DNA of 16,526 nucleotides from an uncultured Adlercreutzia sp. (GTDB lineage Bacteria > Actinomycetota > Coriobacteriia > Coriobacteriales > Eggerthellaceae): NCBI GenBank assembly GCA_902478715.1, contig CABSMC010000059.1:1-16526 (forward strand). The letters run 5' to 3'. Numbering within the stretch: position 1 is the stretch's first letter; every line of letters starts with the position of its first letter. Below, in pieces: positions 6,400 to 13,329 of this stretch. A program made the translations under genes and the position numbers. Below the pieces are notes generated by a model. It saw only the letters and a list, made by a program, of their open reading frames with translations, was not told the origin of the DNA and ran no database searches.

Positions 6400-8127
6400 A
6401 TGGGGGAGGAGAAGACGCAGCGAAGCTGGCCTTTGGCGGCGCGCTACATCGTTCTCATGACGGCGGTGGCCGTCGTTATGATCGCGGTGTTCGGCCTGTT
6501 CTCCTACCAGGAGCAATCGCGCCAGATGGAGGCGCAGATGCTGGCAGAGGCCCGCGTGTTGGAGAAATCGGTGCGTGCGACATGGGACTTCATCGATTAC
6601 GAGCAGCCCAACATCAACTACGATCGCGACGGTACCTATAACTTCAAGGGTCTCTACTGCTCGCTGGTGGGCAAGTCGGTCGGCAAGCTGTTCACCATGA
6701 GCACCGATAATCAGTATGTGCTGCGTTACACCCGCTTCGATCCGCGCAATGCTCTGGATGCCCCCGATGCATTCGAGTCCGCTGCATTGAACGCCTTTTA
6801 TGAAGAAGGAGTGGCCGAGTACACCGGTTTCGTGGAAAACGAGACGGGAGCGCGGGAGTTTCGCTATGTGGGCGCCATCTACCTGACGGAGAGCTGTCTG
6901 GAATGCCATGGCGAACCGGCCGGTGAACTTGACGTTACGGGCTTTCCCAAGGAAGGCCTGGGGGTGGGCGATATCGGCGGCGCGGTTAGCATCAGCATGC
7001 CCACTGATCTGTACCAAGCGGGTATCAACCGAAACGCGTTGCTCATCATCGGCTTTTTCGTCCTGTTTCTCACGGTGACCTTCGGGGCCAGCCTGTTGTT
7101 CTTCCGTCGGCGCGTGACGGCCCCCTTGGCCGGCTTGAAGACGGCCGTGGGTGAGATGGGCCAGGGCAATTTTAGAGCCGCCGTGCCACCGACGGGCCAT
7201 GTTCGCGAGATCGACGAGCTGACGCGTGGGGTTAAGGTCATGGCTGGCGAGCTCGATTCTCTCTATGCCACTTTGGAGGAAAAGGTGGACACGCGCACGC
7301 GTCTCTATCGCGAGGCCAATGAGATGCTCGAAGAGCAGCGCGCCGCGCTGGCTCGGGCCAATGCGCTTCTGGAGGAAACGAACGGGAAGCTGGCCGACGA
7401 GAACGAGTACCGCACCAACATCGTGGCCATCTTGAGCCACGAGTTGCGTACGCCGCTCACATCCATTCTGGCTTTCGTCGATTTATGGGAAACGTCCGGC
7501 GAGGAGCACAGCTGCGAGAGTCGTGAGTGCCTCGAGAAGATAAAGGCCCAAAGTCAAGTGCTGCTGGAAATGGTGAACAACGCGCTCGATATGGTGCGTG
7601 TGGAGTCGGGTGTGGTGGAGATTGCGCGCGATCCCATCGATATGGTGGATCTGGCGGCCTCGGTGGTGAGCGCCATCGAGCCGGTGGCCCAGCGCAAGGG
7701 CGTGGGCATCTCCTTCGAAGTGTCGAGTGAGGTCCCGCTTGTTCGTGGCGATTGGTCACAGATGGAGAAGATTCTCGGGAACCTGTTGAGCAATGCGGTG
7801 AAATTCACTGATACGGGTGGTCGTGTCCGGTTCGACGTGGCATTTCAAGCGGTGCCGCCGCAGCTGGTGCTTAAGGTGGCCGACACCGGCATCGGCATCG
7901 CCGCCGATCGACTCGAGGGCATCTTCGATCGCTTCGTCCAGGCCGATGCCTCCATCTCGCGCAAGTACCGTGGCAGCGGGCTGGGGCTTTCCCTGGTGAA
8001 GAAGACAGCTGAGGCGTTGGGCGGTTCGGTAGCGGTGGAAAGCGAGGTGGGGCGCGGCAGCGTCTTCACTGTCGTGTTGCCGGTGGAGATACTTGAAGAG
8101 GTGGACGATGAAGATCCTGATTGCTGA
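6400..8127 (+). CDS. Sensor histidine kinase with Tll0287-like (DUF3365) c-haem sensor domain
   Basis: Membrane-bound histidine kinase, 575 residues. Order: TM1 at about 16-36; extracytoplasmic domain 37-211 resembling Tll0287/DUF3365; TM2 at about 212-236; HAMP at about 237-290; a coiled-coil linker at 290-340; and a HisKA/HATPase core. The sensor domain contains CLECH at 166-170, a classic covalent c-haem motif. The kinase core is intact: phosphoacceptor H347 in SHELRTPL, N box NLLSNAVKF at 461-469, G1 box DTGIGI at 495-500, F box FDRFVQAD and G2 box GSGLGL at 525-530. ATG 6400 is chosen because GGGGAGG ends five bases upstream; an in-frame TTG at 6373 has no such site. The 3' end overlaps the response regulator by 20 nt. 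The likely signal is redox state or a small ligand bound by the exported haem, inferred from the motif and from linkage to the molybdoenzyme. Confidence 0.92.
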   Translation: MGEEKTQRSWPLAARYIVLMTAVAVVMIAVFGLFSYQEQSRQMEAQMLAEARVLEKSVRATWDFIDYEQPNINYDRDGTYNFKGLYCSLVGKSVGKLFTMSTDNQYVLRYTRFDPRNALDAPDAFESAALNAFYEEGVAEYTGFVENETGAREFRYVGAIYLTESCLECHGEPAGELDVTGFPKEGLGVGDIGGAVSISMPTDLYQAGINRNALLIIGFFVLFLTVTFGASLLFFRRRVTAPLAGLKTAVGEMGQGNFRAAVPPTGHVREIDELTRGVKVMAGELDSLYATLEEKVDTRTRLYREANEMLEEQRAALARANALLEETNGKLADENEYRTNIVAILSHELRTPLTSILAFVDLWETSGEEHSCESRECLEKIKAQSQVLLEMVNNALDMVRVESGVVEIARDPIDMVDLAASVVSAIEPVAQRKGVGISFEVSSEVPLVRGDWSQMEKILGNLLSNAVKFTDTGGRVRFDVAFQAVPPQLVLKVADTGIGIAADRLEGIFDRFVQADASISRKYRGSGLGLSLVKKTAEALGGSVAVESEVGRGSVFTVVLPVEILEEVDDEDPDC

Positions 8128-8827
8128 TGACGAGCGCGACATCTGCGAGGCGGTACGCAAGATCGTCGAGCGCGCGGGTCATACCTGCTTCGCGGTGCTC
8201 GACGGGGCCCTAGCTATGGAGGCTTTCGAGCGAGAACGCCCCGACGTGGTGATTTTGGATGTGATGATGCCCGAAGTGAACGGCTTCGAGCTTTGTCGCC
8301 AGCTGCGGGAGCGGGATGCGCGGGTGCCCATTATCATGCTGTCGGCGAAAAGCGACATTGTCGATAAGGGCGTCGGGTTCGCTGCGGGCTGCGATGACTA
8401 CATCGCGAAGCCCTTCAATAGTCAGGAGCTGGCCATGCGCATCGAGGCGCAGCTGCGCCGCGCGCGTCTTGCGACAGCCGGTGATGAGGTGCCGCGCCGT
8501 AACCGCTCGGTGGTGCGCTTGGGCGACATGGAGGTGCGCCTGAAGCGCAACGAGGTGCTGGTGCACGGACGCTATGTCAACTTGACGCCTAAGGAGTTTC
8601 AGATCATCGCCTTTTTGGCCAATCATGCGGGGGAGGTATTCTCGGCTCAGGATATCATGGCCAACGTGTGGGGCGAGGCCTACCGTCCCGATTCCGCCAG
8701 TATCGCGGTGTTCGTGCGTAAGATTCGCAGTAAGATAGAGGACGATCCGGCCAAGCCTCGCTACCTCCAGACCGTCTGGCGCGAGGGCTACCGATTAGGC
8801 GATGAGTCGATGATCGATGAGGAATAG
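8108..8827 (+). CDS. OmpR-family response regulator, partner of the haem sensor kinase
   Basis: Two-domain response regulator, 239 residues. The receiver domain (about 1-120) has the acidic pocket D7/D8, phosphoacceptor D51 in VVILDVMMPEVNG, switch residue S79 and K101 in the KPF loop, all intact. The C-terminal OmpR/PhoB winged helix (about 138-232) shows LTPKEFQIIAFLANHAGEVFS, the VWGE segment, recognition helix around SASIAVFVRKIRSKIE and the final hairpin LQTVWREGYRL. ATG 8108 lies within the kinase gene, 20 nt before its stop, with AGAGG at 8097-8101, implying translational coupling. It probably regulates the neighbouring molybdoenzyme operon and possibly other respiratory genes; its DNA site is not established. 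Confidence 0.95.
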   Translation: MKILIADDERDICEAVRKIVERAGHTCFAVLDGALAMEAFERERPDVVILDVMMPEVNGFELCRQLRERDARVPIIMLSAKSDIVDKGVGFAAGCDDYIAKPFNSQELAMRIEAQLRRARLATAGDEVPRRNRSVVRLGDMEVRLKRNEVLVHGRYVNLTPKEFQIIAFLANHAGEVFSAQDIMANVWGEAYRPDSASIAVFVRKIRSKIEDDPAKPRYLQTVWREGYRLGDESMIDEE

Positions 8828-8857
8828 GCCGCTCGGCTGCGCAGTCTCCCGCAGGGG

Positions 8858-8955
8858 AAGGGCAGACCCAGGTCTGCCCCTACGGAAATATTGCGGTAGG
8901 TTGCTCTGCGTTGCGCGAACCCCCTCTCTGTAGGGGCAGACCAAGGTCTGCCCTT
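8858..8955. repeat. Inverted pair of 26-nt GGGCAGACC-type palindromic repeats between convergent genes
   Basis: The unit at 8858-8883 and the reverse complement of the unit at 8930-8955 agree at 24 of 26 positions. Each unit is itself nearly palindromic, with a GGGCAGACC/GGTCTGCCC core at 8860-8879 and 8934-8953. They are 46 nt apart and fill the gap between the stops of the response regulator and asnB. They could act as a bidirectional terminator or be a dispersed REP-like element; neither copy has a T-run. The rest of the 8828-8971 gap holds nothing recognisable. Confidence 0.75.
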
Positions 8956-8971
8956 GGAACGTGGGATGGGT

Positions 8972-10825
8972 TCAGCTGAAATACTGCTCGTGCCAGATGA
9001 GGAAGCAGTAGGCCGACCAGATCTTCTTCATGTGGGAGCGAGGGCCGCGCTGATGCTCGTCGAGCAGGGCGTTCAAACGGTCGGTGCGGAAAAAGCGCCG
9101 GGCTCGTTCGCTGTTCAGCACCTCGCGTACTTGGCTGTGCCAGGGCTCTTCCCGCAGCCATTGGGCGAGCGGGGTGACGAAGCCCTGCTTGGGCATGGCG
9201 GCCGTGGCTTGCGGCAGCGTGCGGGCTGCGGCGGCGCGCAGGGCGATCTTCGTCTCGCGGCGGCCGACGCGCTGGGAGGCGGGCAGCGTGCTTGCCAGGT
9301 CGAACACCTCGCGATCGAGGAAGGGAACGCGCAGCTCCAGCGACGACGCCATGGACATTTTGTCCGCTTTCAGGAGGATATCCTGCTGCATCCATGTGAG
9401 GATGTCGGCGGTCTGCATGGCGGTGATTTCATCCGTCTCGATTTCCGCGAAGAGGGGGGCCGCAAGTTCCCAAGGAGTCGGAGCCGCGGCGCAGCGCGCG
9501 CCCAGCTCGGGCGCCAGAAGATCGAGCGCCTCGGCCCATGGGAAATTGTATTCCAGGCGGATATAACGCTCGGGAAGCGGGTGCGCTCCGCGCATGAGGA
9601 AGCGCCGCCCGTGGGTGCCTTCGGGCAGGCGCCGAGCTGCGGCGGCTAGGGCGCGGCGGGCGGGCACGGGCACCGTCATGTAAGGCGCAAAGGCAAGGCA
9701 CTCCTGGTAGTAGGGGTAGCCGCCGAACAGCTCGTCGGCCCCCTCGCCCGACAGCACCACCTTCACCGACTCGGCCGCCATCGCGCACAGGTGGTACAGC
9801 GGCACCGCCGAGGGGTTTGGCAGTGGCTCGTCCATGGCGTACTGCACGGTGGGCACCGAGGCGAAGAACTGCTCGGCGCCGAGAATGCGCCCCTCGTTCG
9901 GCAACCCTGTGGCCCGGGCGAAGGTTGCGGCGGCTTCCAATTCCGAAAAGCGCCCCTCGCCCCAGCCGATGGTGAACGTGCGCGCCTCCATGATGCGGGC
10001 GGCCTCCCGGGCCACGAGGCTGGAATCCACCCCGGCCGAGAGGAAGCAGCCCACATCCACGTCGGCGATGGCGTGGGCCGCCACCGACTCCCGCAAGGCA
10101 GCCTCGATGGCCTCGGCGCTCTCCTCCAGACTGCGCCCCGCGTCGGGGGCGAAGCGCGGGACGAACCAGCGGCCGCGTTCCGCGCGCCCGTTGCGCCAGC
10201 GCAGCCAATGGCCGGCGGACAGCTTGCGAACGCCTTCGAACAGGGTCTCCTCGTCGGGCAGGTATTCCATGCACAGCCAGTGGGCGAGCCGCCGCTCGTT
10301 CAGGCTCCGGCGTGCGTTCGGGTGCGCGAGAAGCCCCTTGATCTCCGAGCCGAACAGGATGCGGCCGCCTTCCACGGCGTAGTAGAGCGGCTTGATGCCG
10401 AAGGTGTCCCGAGCGCAGAAAAGCTCGCCCGTGGCGGTGTCGTACAGGGCGAAGGCGAACATGCCGCGCAGGCGGTCGAGCACTGCCTCGCCCCACTGCT
10501 CGAACCCGTGGAGCACCACTTCCGCATCGCCCTGGGTAGAGAAGGCGTGGCCCGCAGCGATCAGCTGCCGGCGCAGTTCCCGGTAGTTGTAGATCTCGCC
10601 GTTGAAGACGAGCACGAGCGAGCGATTCTCGTTGTAGAGGGGCTGGTTCGCCCCGGCGAGATCGATGATGGCCAGACGCCGGAAACCCAAGGCGGCCCGG
10701 CCGTCTTCGAAATACCCTTCCGAATCGGGCCCGCGATGGGCGATGGCATCGGCCATGGCGACGATGGCGGCGCGGTGGTCGTAGGTCTGGTCGTTCTCGT
10801 CGATAAAGCCGACAAAGCCGCACAT
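8972..10825 (-). CDS. asnB: AsnB-type glutamine-dependent asparagine synthetase / cell-wall amidotransferase
   Basis: Glutamine-hydrolysing amidotransferase, 617 residues. The N-terminal class II glutaminase domain (about 2-190) starts MCGFVGF, with C2 the nucleophile exposed after Met removal; RGPDSEG at 31-37 and FNGEIYNY at 74-81 are the usual glutamine-site motifs. The C-terminal adenylating domain has the ATP PP-loop LSAGVDSS at 262-269 and later GEGADELFGGYPYY. The start at 10825 places C2 correctly and has AGGAAGG upstream; an in-frame start at 10897 would bury the catalytic Cys. It may make free L-Asn. However, it is third in line behind a D-Asp-ligase-like gene and a racemase, which suggests it amidates a cell-wall carboxylate (D-Asp to D-iso-Asn), as AsnH does in lactococci. 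The middle PP-loop residue is Ala instead of the commoner Gly. It starts 93 nt after the racemase stop. Confidence 0.9.
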   Translation of the reverse strand: MCGFVGFIDENDQTYDHRAAIVAMADAIAHRGPDSEGYFEDGRAALGFRRLAIIDLAGANQPLYNENRSLVLVFNGEIYNYRELRRQLIAAGHAFSTQGDAEVVLHGFEQWGEAVLDRLRGMFAFALYDTATGELFCARDTFGIKPLYYAVEGGRILFGSEIKGLLAHPNARRSLNERRLAHWLCMEYLPDEETLFEGVRKLSAGHWLRWRNGRAERGRWFVPRFAPDAGRSLEESAEAIEAALRESVAAHAIADVDVGCFLSAGVDSSLVAREAARIMEARTFTIGWGEGRFSELEAAATFARATGLPNEGRILGAEQFFASVPTVQYAMDEPLPNPSAVPLYHLCAMAAESVKVVLSGEGADELFGGYPYYQECLAFAPYMTVPVPARRALAAAARRLPEGTHGRRFLMRGAHPLPERYIRLEYNFPWAEALDLLAPELGARCAAAPTPWELAAPLFAEIETDEITAMQTADILTWMQQDILLKADKMSMASSLELRVPFLDREVFDLASTLPASQRVGRRETKIALRAAAARTLPQATAAMPKQGFVTPLAQWLREEPWHSQVREVLNSERARRFFRTDRLNALLDEHQRGPRSHMKKIWSAYCFLIWHEQYFS

Positions 10826-10918
10826 AAGGGATCCTTCCTGAAAGCTCGTGTTGCAAAGCGCGGAAAACTTGCCAAGCTCCTGACCTGGTGATATCAAAGA
10901 AAACTGCAGGTCAAATGG

Positions 10919-11650
10919 CTAGTTTTGAAGTGACAAGTTTTTCGAGGTTTTCGACGGCCGGCCGGCACGCATGATGACGCAGTCGGCTAGTACGTCCAAG
11001 GCGTCTACCACGGGAAGTCCTGCCGCCCGCGTCACGCCGCCGAAGGCCAAAGACAGCTCGGTGCATCCGAGCACGACGCCGTCGCAGCCCGCAGCCCGCA
11101 AGGGAGCCGCCAGCCGCTCGAGTGCCGCCGCATCCACGGGTCGTCCTGCTTTCACTTCGTCGAAGATGACGCGGTTCACCTGCCCCTGGGTCGTCGCGTC
11201 CGGATAAAGGCAGTCCACGCCGAGCCGTGCGGCCTCGCGCCCGTACAGGTCGGCGGCTACCGTGCCGCTCGTGGCCAGCACGCCGATGAGCGACAAGCCC
11301 GCAGCGGATGCGGTAGCCACGGTCTCGCGCACCATGTGGATGACGGGGATGCCCAAGGCACCCTGCAGCTCTTCGAAGAACCCATGGGCCGTGTTGCAGG
11401 GCAGAGCCAGAAGATCGCATCCGCAGGCCTCTAGAAGCTGTCCGTCCTCGATAAGCGCCGCGAGGGGAGAGCGGTCGCTTCGTCCCAGCAGAAACGCCGT
11501 GCGGTCGGGGATGGCCGTGTCGTTGAAGGCGAGGGTGCGCACGTGATCCTGGTCGCAGCGGGCCTCGGTGCGCTCGACGAGCCGCTGCAGGAAGTAGGCC
11601 GTGGCCGCAGGTCCGGTGCCGCCGAGCACGCCTACCAAGCGCCCGCTCAC
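10919..11650 (-). CDS. Aspartate/glutamate racemase family protein, probable aspartate racemase
   Basis: Cofactor-independent racemase of 243 residues, the usual size. It starts with the Rossmann-like RLVGVLGGTGPAATAYFLQR motif of aspartate racemases. The two catalytic cysteines are present: C85 in ALPCNTAHGF and C196 in VLGCTELSLAF. The start is GTG at 11650-11648, which overlaps the stop of the ATP-grasp gene (GTGA, 11650-11647); there is no clear ribosome-binding site, so translation is probably coupled. The longer frame back to 11845 only reads the ATP-grasp tail out of frame. It would turn L-Asp into D-Asp, the substrate for the neighbouring ligase. Glutamate racemase (MurI) is less likely given the N-terminal motif. 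Confidence 0.87.
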   Translation of the reverse strand: MSGRLVGVLGGTGPAATAYFLQRLVERTEARCDQDHVRTLAFNDTAIPDRTAFLLGRSDRSPLAALIEDGQLLEACGCDLLALPCNTAHGFFEELQGALGIPVIHMVRETVATASAAGLSLIGVLATSGTVAADLYGREAARLGVDCLYPDATTQGQVNRVIFDEVKAGRPVDAAALERLAAPLRAAGCDGVVLGCTELSLAFGGVTRAAGLPVVDALDVLADCVIMRAGRPSKTSKNLSLQN

Positions 11651-13047
11651 GATGCCGCTTTCGCACAGGCCGCCAGGCCGTCTGCCAACGGGAGTTCCGG
11701 CGAGGCGGAGGCAACGTGCTCGTCGTCTTTGCCGGAGGCAGTCCCCTTCGTGCGGTGATCGGCTGTGGCCCCGGCGCCTTCCAAATCCTCCGCCGCCTTC
11801 TCCCGGGCCCGCTTGTCCGCCATAGCGGCCCGGCAGGTCTTCCATTGGCGGAAGGCGAAAACGAGGGGGTACAGCCGTCGGCGCAGGCTTTTCTCGGCGG
11901 CATAGTCGAGCGGGTCGGCGTCGCGACCCAGCGCGTACAGCCCGCGCACCTCGCGCCGCAGGGCGTCGTCGCGGATGTAGCTAAGCAGCGTGGCTTTGGG
12001 CGCCACCGTGTACAGCGACTCGCTGCGGGCCACGGTGAGCCCCTCGGGCAGGGGTCGGCCCAGCACGAGGTCGTCCATAAGCCAGCGGGCCACGTTGTCG
12101 CCGGCGGCGGTCACGTAGTGGTTGCTGCGACCCAGACGCGTGTTTATCTCGAAGAAACGGTGGCTGCCGTCGCGCGGATCCACCTTGATGTCGAAGTTCG
12201 CGAATCCGGTGTAGCCGACAGCCTCCAAAAGGCGCGCGGCCTCGGCCACGATGGCCTCGTCGGTGCGGCTCACGATGGCGAGCGGATTGCCCACCCCCAT
12301 GGGCCGCATGTCCTCCAGAAGCGTCTGGCCGAAAGAGGCGAAGCGCACCTTTCCGTTACGGTCGGAGTAGGTGGTGAGAATGCGCATGCTCGTGTCGTCG
12401 CCGGGAATCATCTCCTGGATGAGGAATTTCCCCTCGTAGCGGCTGGCCTGCACCGCCGCAAGCGTCGACTGCAGCTCCGCCGCGTCGCGCAGGAAGAACA
12501 CCTTCTGCTTGCCGGGAAAATCGGCATAGTGGTAGGCCGCCGAGGAAGCGGGCTTGGCCACCACGGGGAAGGGGAAGGGGAGTGCCACGCCGGCGGGATC
12601 GTCGCCGTCCGTGCGGGCGTCGAACACCACGGTGCGCGGCACGGGCACGCCCACTTCGGCGCACAGCGCGTAGAAGCGATCCTTCTCGGTGAGCCGGTTC
12701 AGCAATTCCTCGTCGATGTAGGGGATGATGAAGGACTTCTCCAACACGGAGCGGTTCTCCACGATGAGGCGCACGTACCAGTCGCCGCAGCCGAGCAGAA
12801 GCAGCGGGCGGTCGCCGAAGCACTCGGCAGTGTTGGCCAAGGTGGAGAGGAGGACCGCCGGCCGCTCCAGGTGCGGCACCACGCGGTTCGCGAGGATGGA
12901 GGAGTCGCCGCACAGGTGGCACGCGGCCTGCGAGAGCACCAAGGGCACGATGCCGTAGGCCTCGTGGAAGGCCCGGGCGATACTGTAGGCGCCGATGTCT
13001 CCGCCGAGGATCACCGGCAGCACGTCGGGGGCGTCCGTCTTCTCCAT
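11647..13047 (-). CDS. ATP-grasp carboxylate-amine ligase, Aslfm-like D-aspartate ligase
   Basis: ATP-dependent ligase of 466 residues. It resembles Enterococcus faecium D-aspartate ligase (Aslfm) along most of its length as I recall that sequence: LGGDIGAYSIARAFHEAYGI near the start, FIIPYIDEELLNRL at 106-119, FLIQEMIPGDDTSMRIL at 208-224, and YTGFANFDIKVDPRDG at 279-294. ATP-grasp residues include K165 in the VVAKP strand and E300/N302 in FEINTRLGRS for metal binding. Aslfm adds D-Asp to the lysine side chain of the peptidoglycan precursor. The tail beyond about residue 415 is charged, low in complexity and probably disordered. Start: AGGAG at 13061-13057 lies nine bases before ATG 13047, whereas ATG 13056 would abut it, so 13047 is preferred (three residues shorter). 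The stop overlaps the racemase start. An ATP-grasp acting on another amino acid is possible. Confidence 0.8.
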   Translation of the reverse strand: MEKTDAPDVLPVILGGDIGAYSIARAFHEAYGIVPLVLSQAACHLCGDSSILANRVVPHLERPAVLLSTLANTAECFGDRPLLLLGCGDWYVRLIVENRSVLEKSFIIPYIDEELLNRLTEKDRFYALCAEVGVPVPRTVVFDARTDGDDPAGVALPFPFPVVAKPASSAAYHYADFPGKQKVFFLRDAAELQSTLAAVQASRYEGKFLIQEMIPGDDTSMRILTTYSDRNGKVRFASFGQTLLEDMRPMGVGNPLAIVSRTDEAIVAEAARLLEAVGYTGFANFDIKVDPRDGSHRFFEINTRLGRSNHYVTAAGDNVARWLMDDLVLGRPLPEGLTVARSESLYTVAPKATLLSYIRDDALRREVRGLYALGRDADPLDYAAEKSLRRRLYPLVFAFRQWKTCRAAMADKRAREKAAEDLEGAGATADHRTKGTASGKDDEHVASASPELPLADGLAACAKAAS

Positions 13048-13056
13048 GAAACTCAT

Positions 13057-13087
13057 CTCCTGAACATCGCTCGTTTTCGTTCAGGAG
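13057..13087 (-). promoter_or_regulatory. Leader hairpin burying the ribosome-binding site of the D-Asp ligase gene
   Basis: Perfect 9-bp inverted repeat: CTCCTGAAC at 13057-13065 and GTTCAGGAG at 13079-13087, with 13 nt between. In the leftward transcript the second arm contains the AGGAG site that serves ATG 13047, so folding would block ribosome binding. It could equally be a DNA operator dyad. The symmetry is directly seen; the role is inference. Confidence 0.55.
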
Positions 13088-13100
13088 AAATGATAGGAAA

Positions 13101-13167
13101 GCCCTCCATTACGCTTCCCATAGCAAAAGCTGACGAAAGCGTAAGGAGGGCGTAACTTTTCCTTACG
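13101..13167 (-). promoter_or_regulatory. Competing leader hairpins, candidate attenuator of the D-Asp ligase operon
   Basis: Three mutually complementary segments in the leftward leader. Segment A (13167-13160, CGTAAGGA) pairs over 8 bp with 13147-13140. Segment B (13151-13137) pairs over 15 bp with segment C (13116-13101), with one bulged base at 13108. B cannot pair with both. The B:C stem is followed in the transcript by TTTCCTATCATTT, a weak U-rich tract, so it may be a terminator and A:B an antiterminator. Alternatively the repeated TTACG/CGTAA words are protein-binding sites. Confidence 0.45.
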
Positions 13168-13172
13168 ACAGG

Positions 13173-13306
13173 GCGCTGCGGCTCGCCGATGGGGCACACC
13201 CCGTGCTCAAGCAATGGCTCGCTCGGCAGAACAGGACATTTAGTCCTGTTCTGTTCGCTGCGCAACCTGCGGGCGGGGGCGCGCCCCCGCCGGCGAGCCG
13301 CAGCGC
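13173..13306. repeat. Nested palindromic element downstream of the aminotransferase gene
   Basis: A perfect 16-bp inverted repeat (13173-13188 with 13291-13306) encloses three more hairpins. The first is GGGG-CACA-CCCC at 13191-13202. The second has an 11-bp stem CAGAACAGGAC/GTCCTGTTCTG at 13227-13253 with a 5-nt loop. The third is a perfect 20-bp GC palindrome at 13272-13291. It starts 23 nt after the stop of the leftward aminotransferase gene and so can act as its terminator, although it lacks a T-run. The size and nesting also fit a REP/MITE-like dispersed element or a structured RNA. Confidence 0.65.
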
Positions 13307-13329
13307 GAGCCTGTTCGGAGCCGAAAGTC

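Noticed and set aside
8858..8955. CRISPR-like repeat array
   Set aside because: Only two units, in opposite orientation, with no regular spacers or cas genes.
9791..10891. 366-codon + strand frame opposite asnB
   Set aside because: Low-complexity composition, no ribosome-binding site or motif, and fully antisense to a well-supported gene.
10881..10913. TGACCTG/CAGGTCA inverted repeat between racemase and asnB
   Set aside because: Only 7 bp with a 19-nt gap; too weak to claim as an operator or terminator.
11651..11845. N-terminal extension of the racemase
   Set aside because: This stretch is the ATP-grasp tail read in another frame; the racemase fold begins at the GTG at 11650.
11716..13155. 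479-codon + strand frame opposite the D-Asp ligase gene
   Set aside because: Antisense shadow: His/Gly/Val-rich without domain features, and it runs through the ligase leader.
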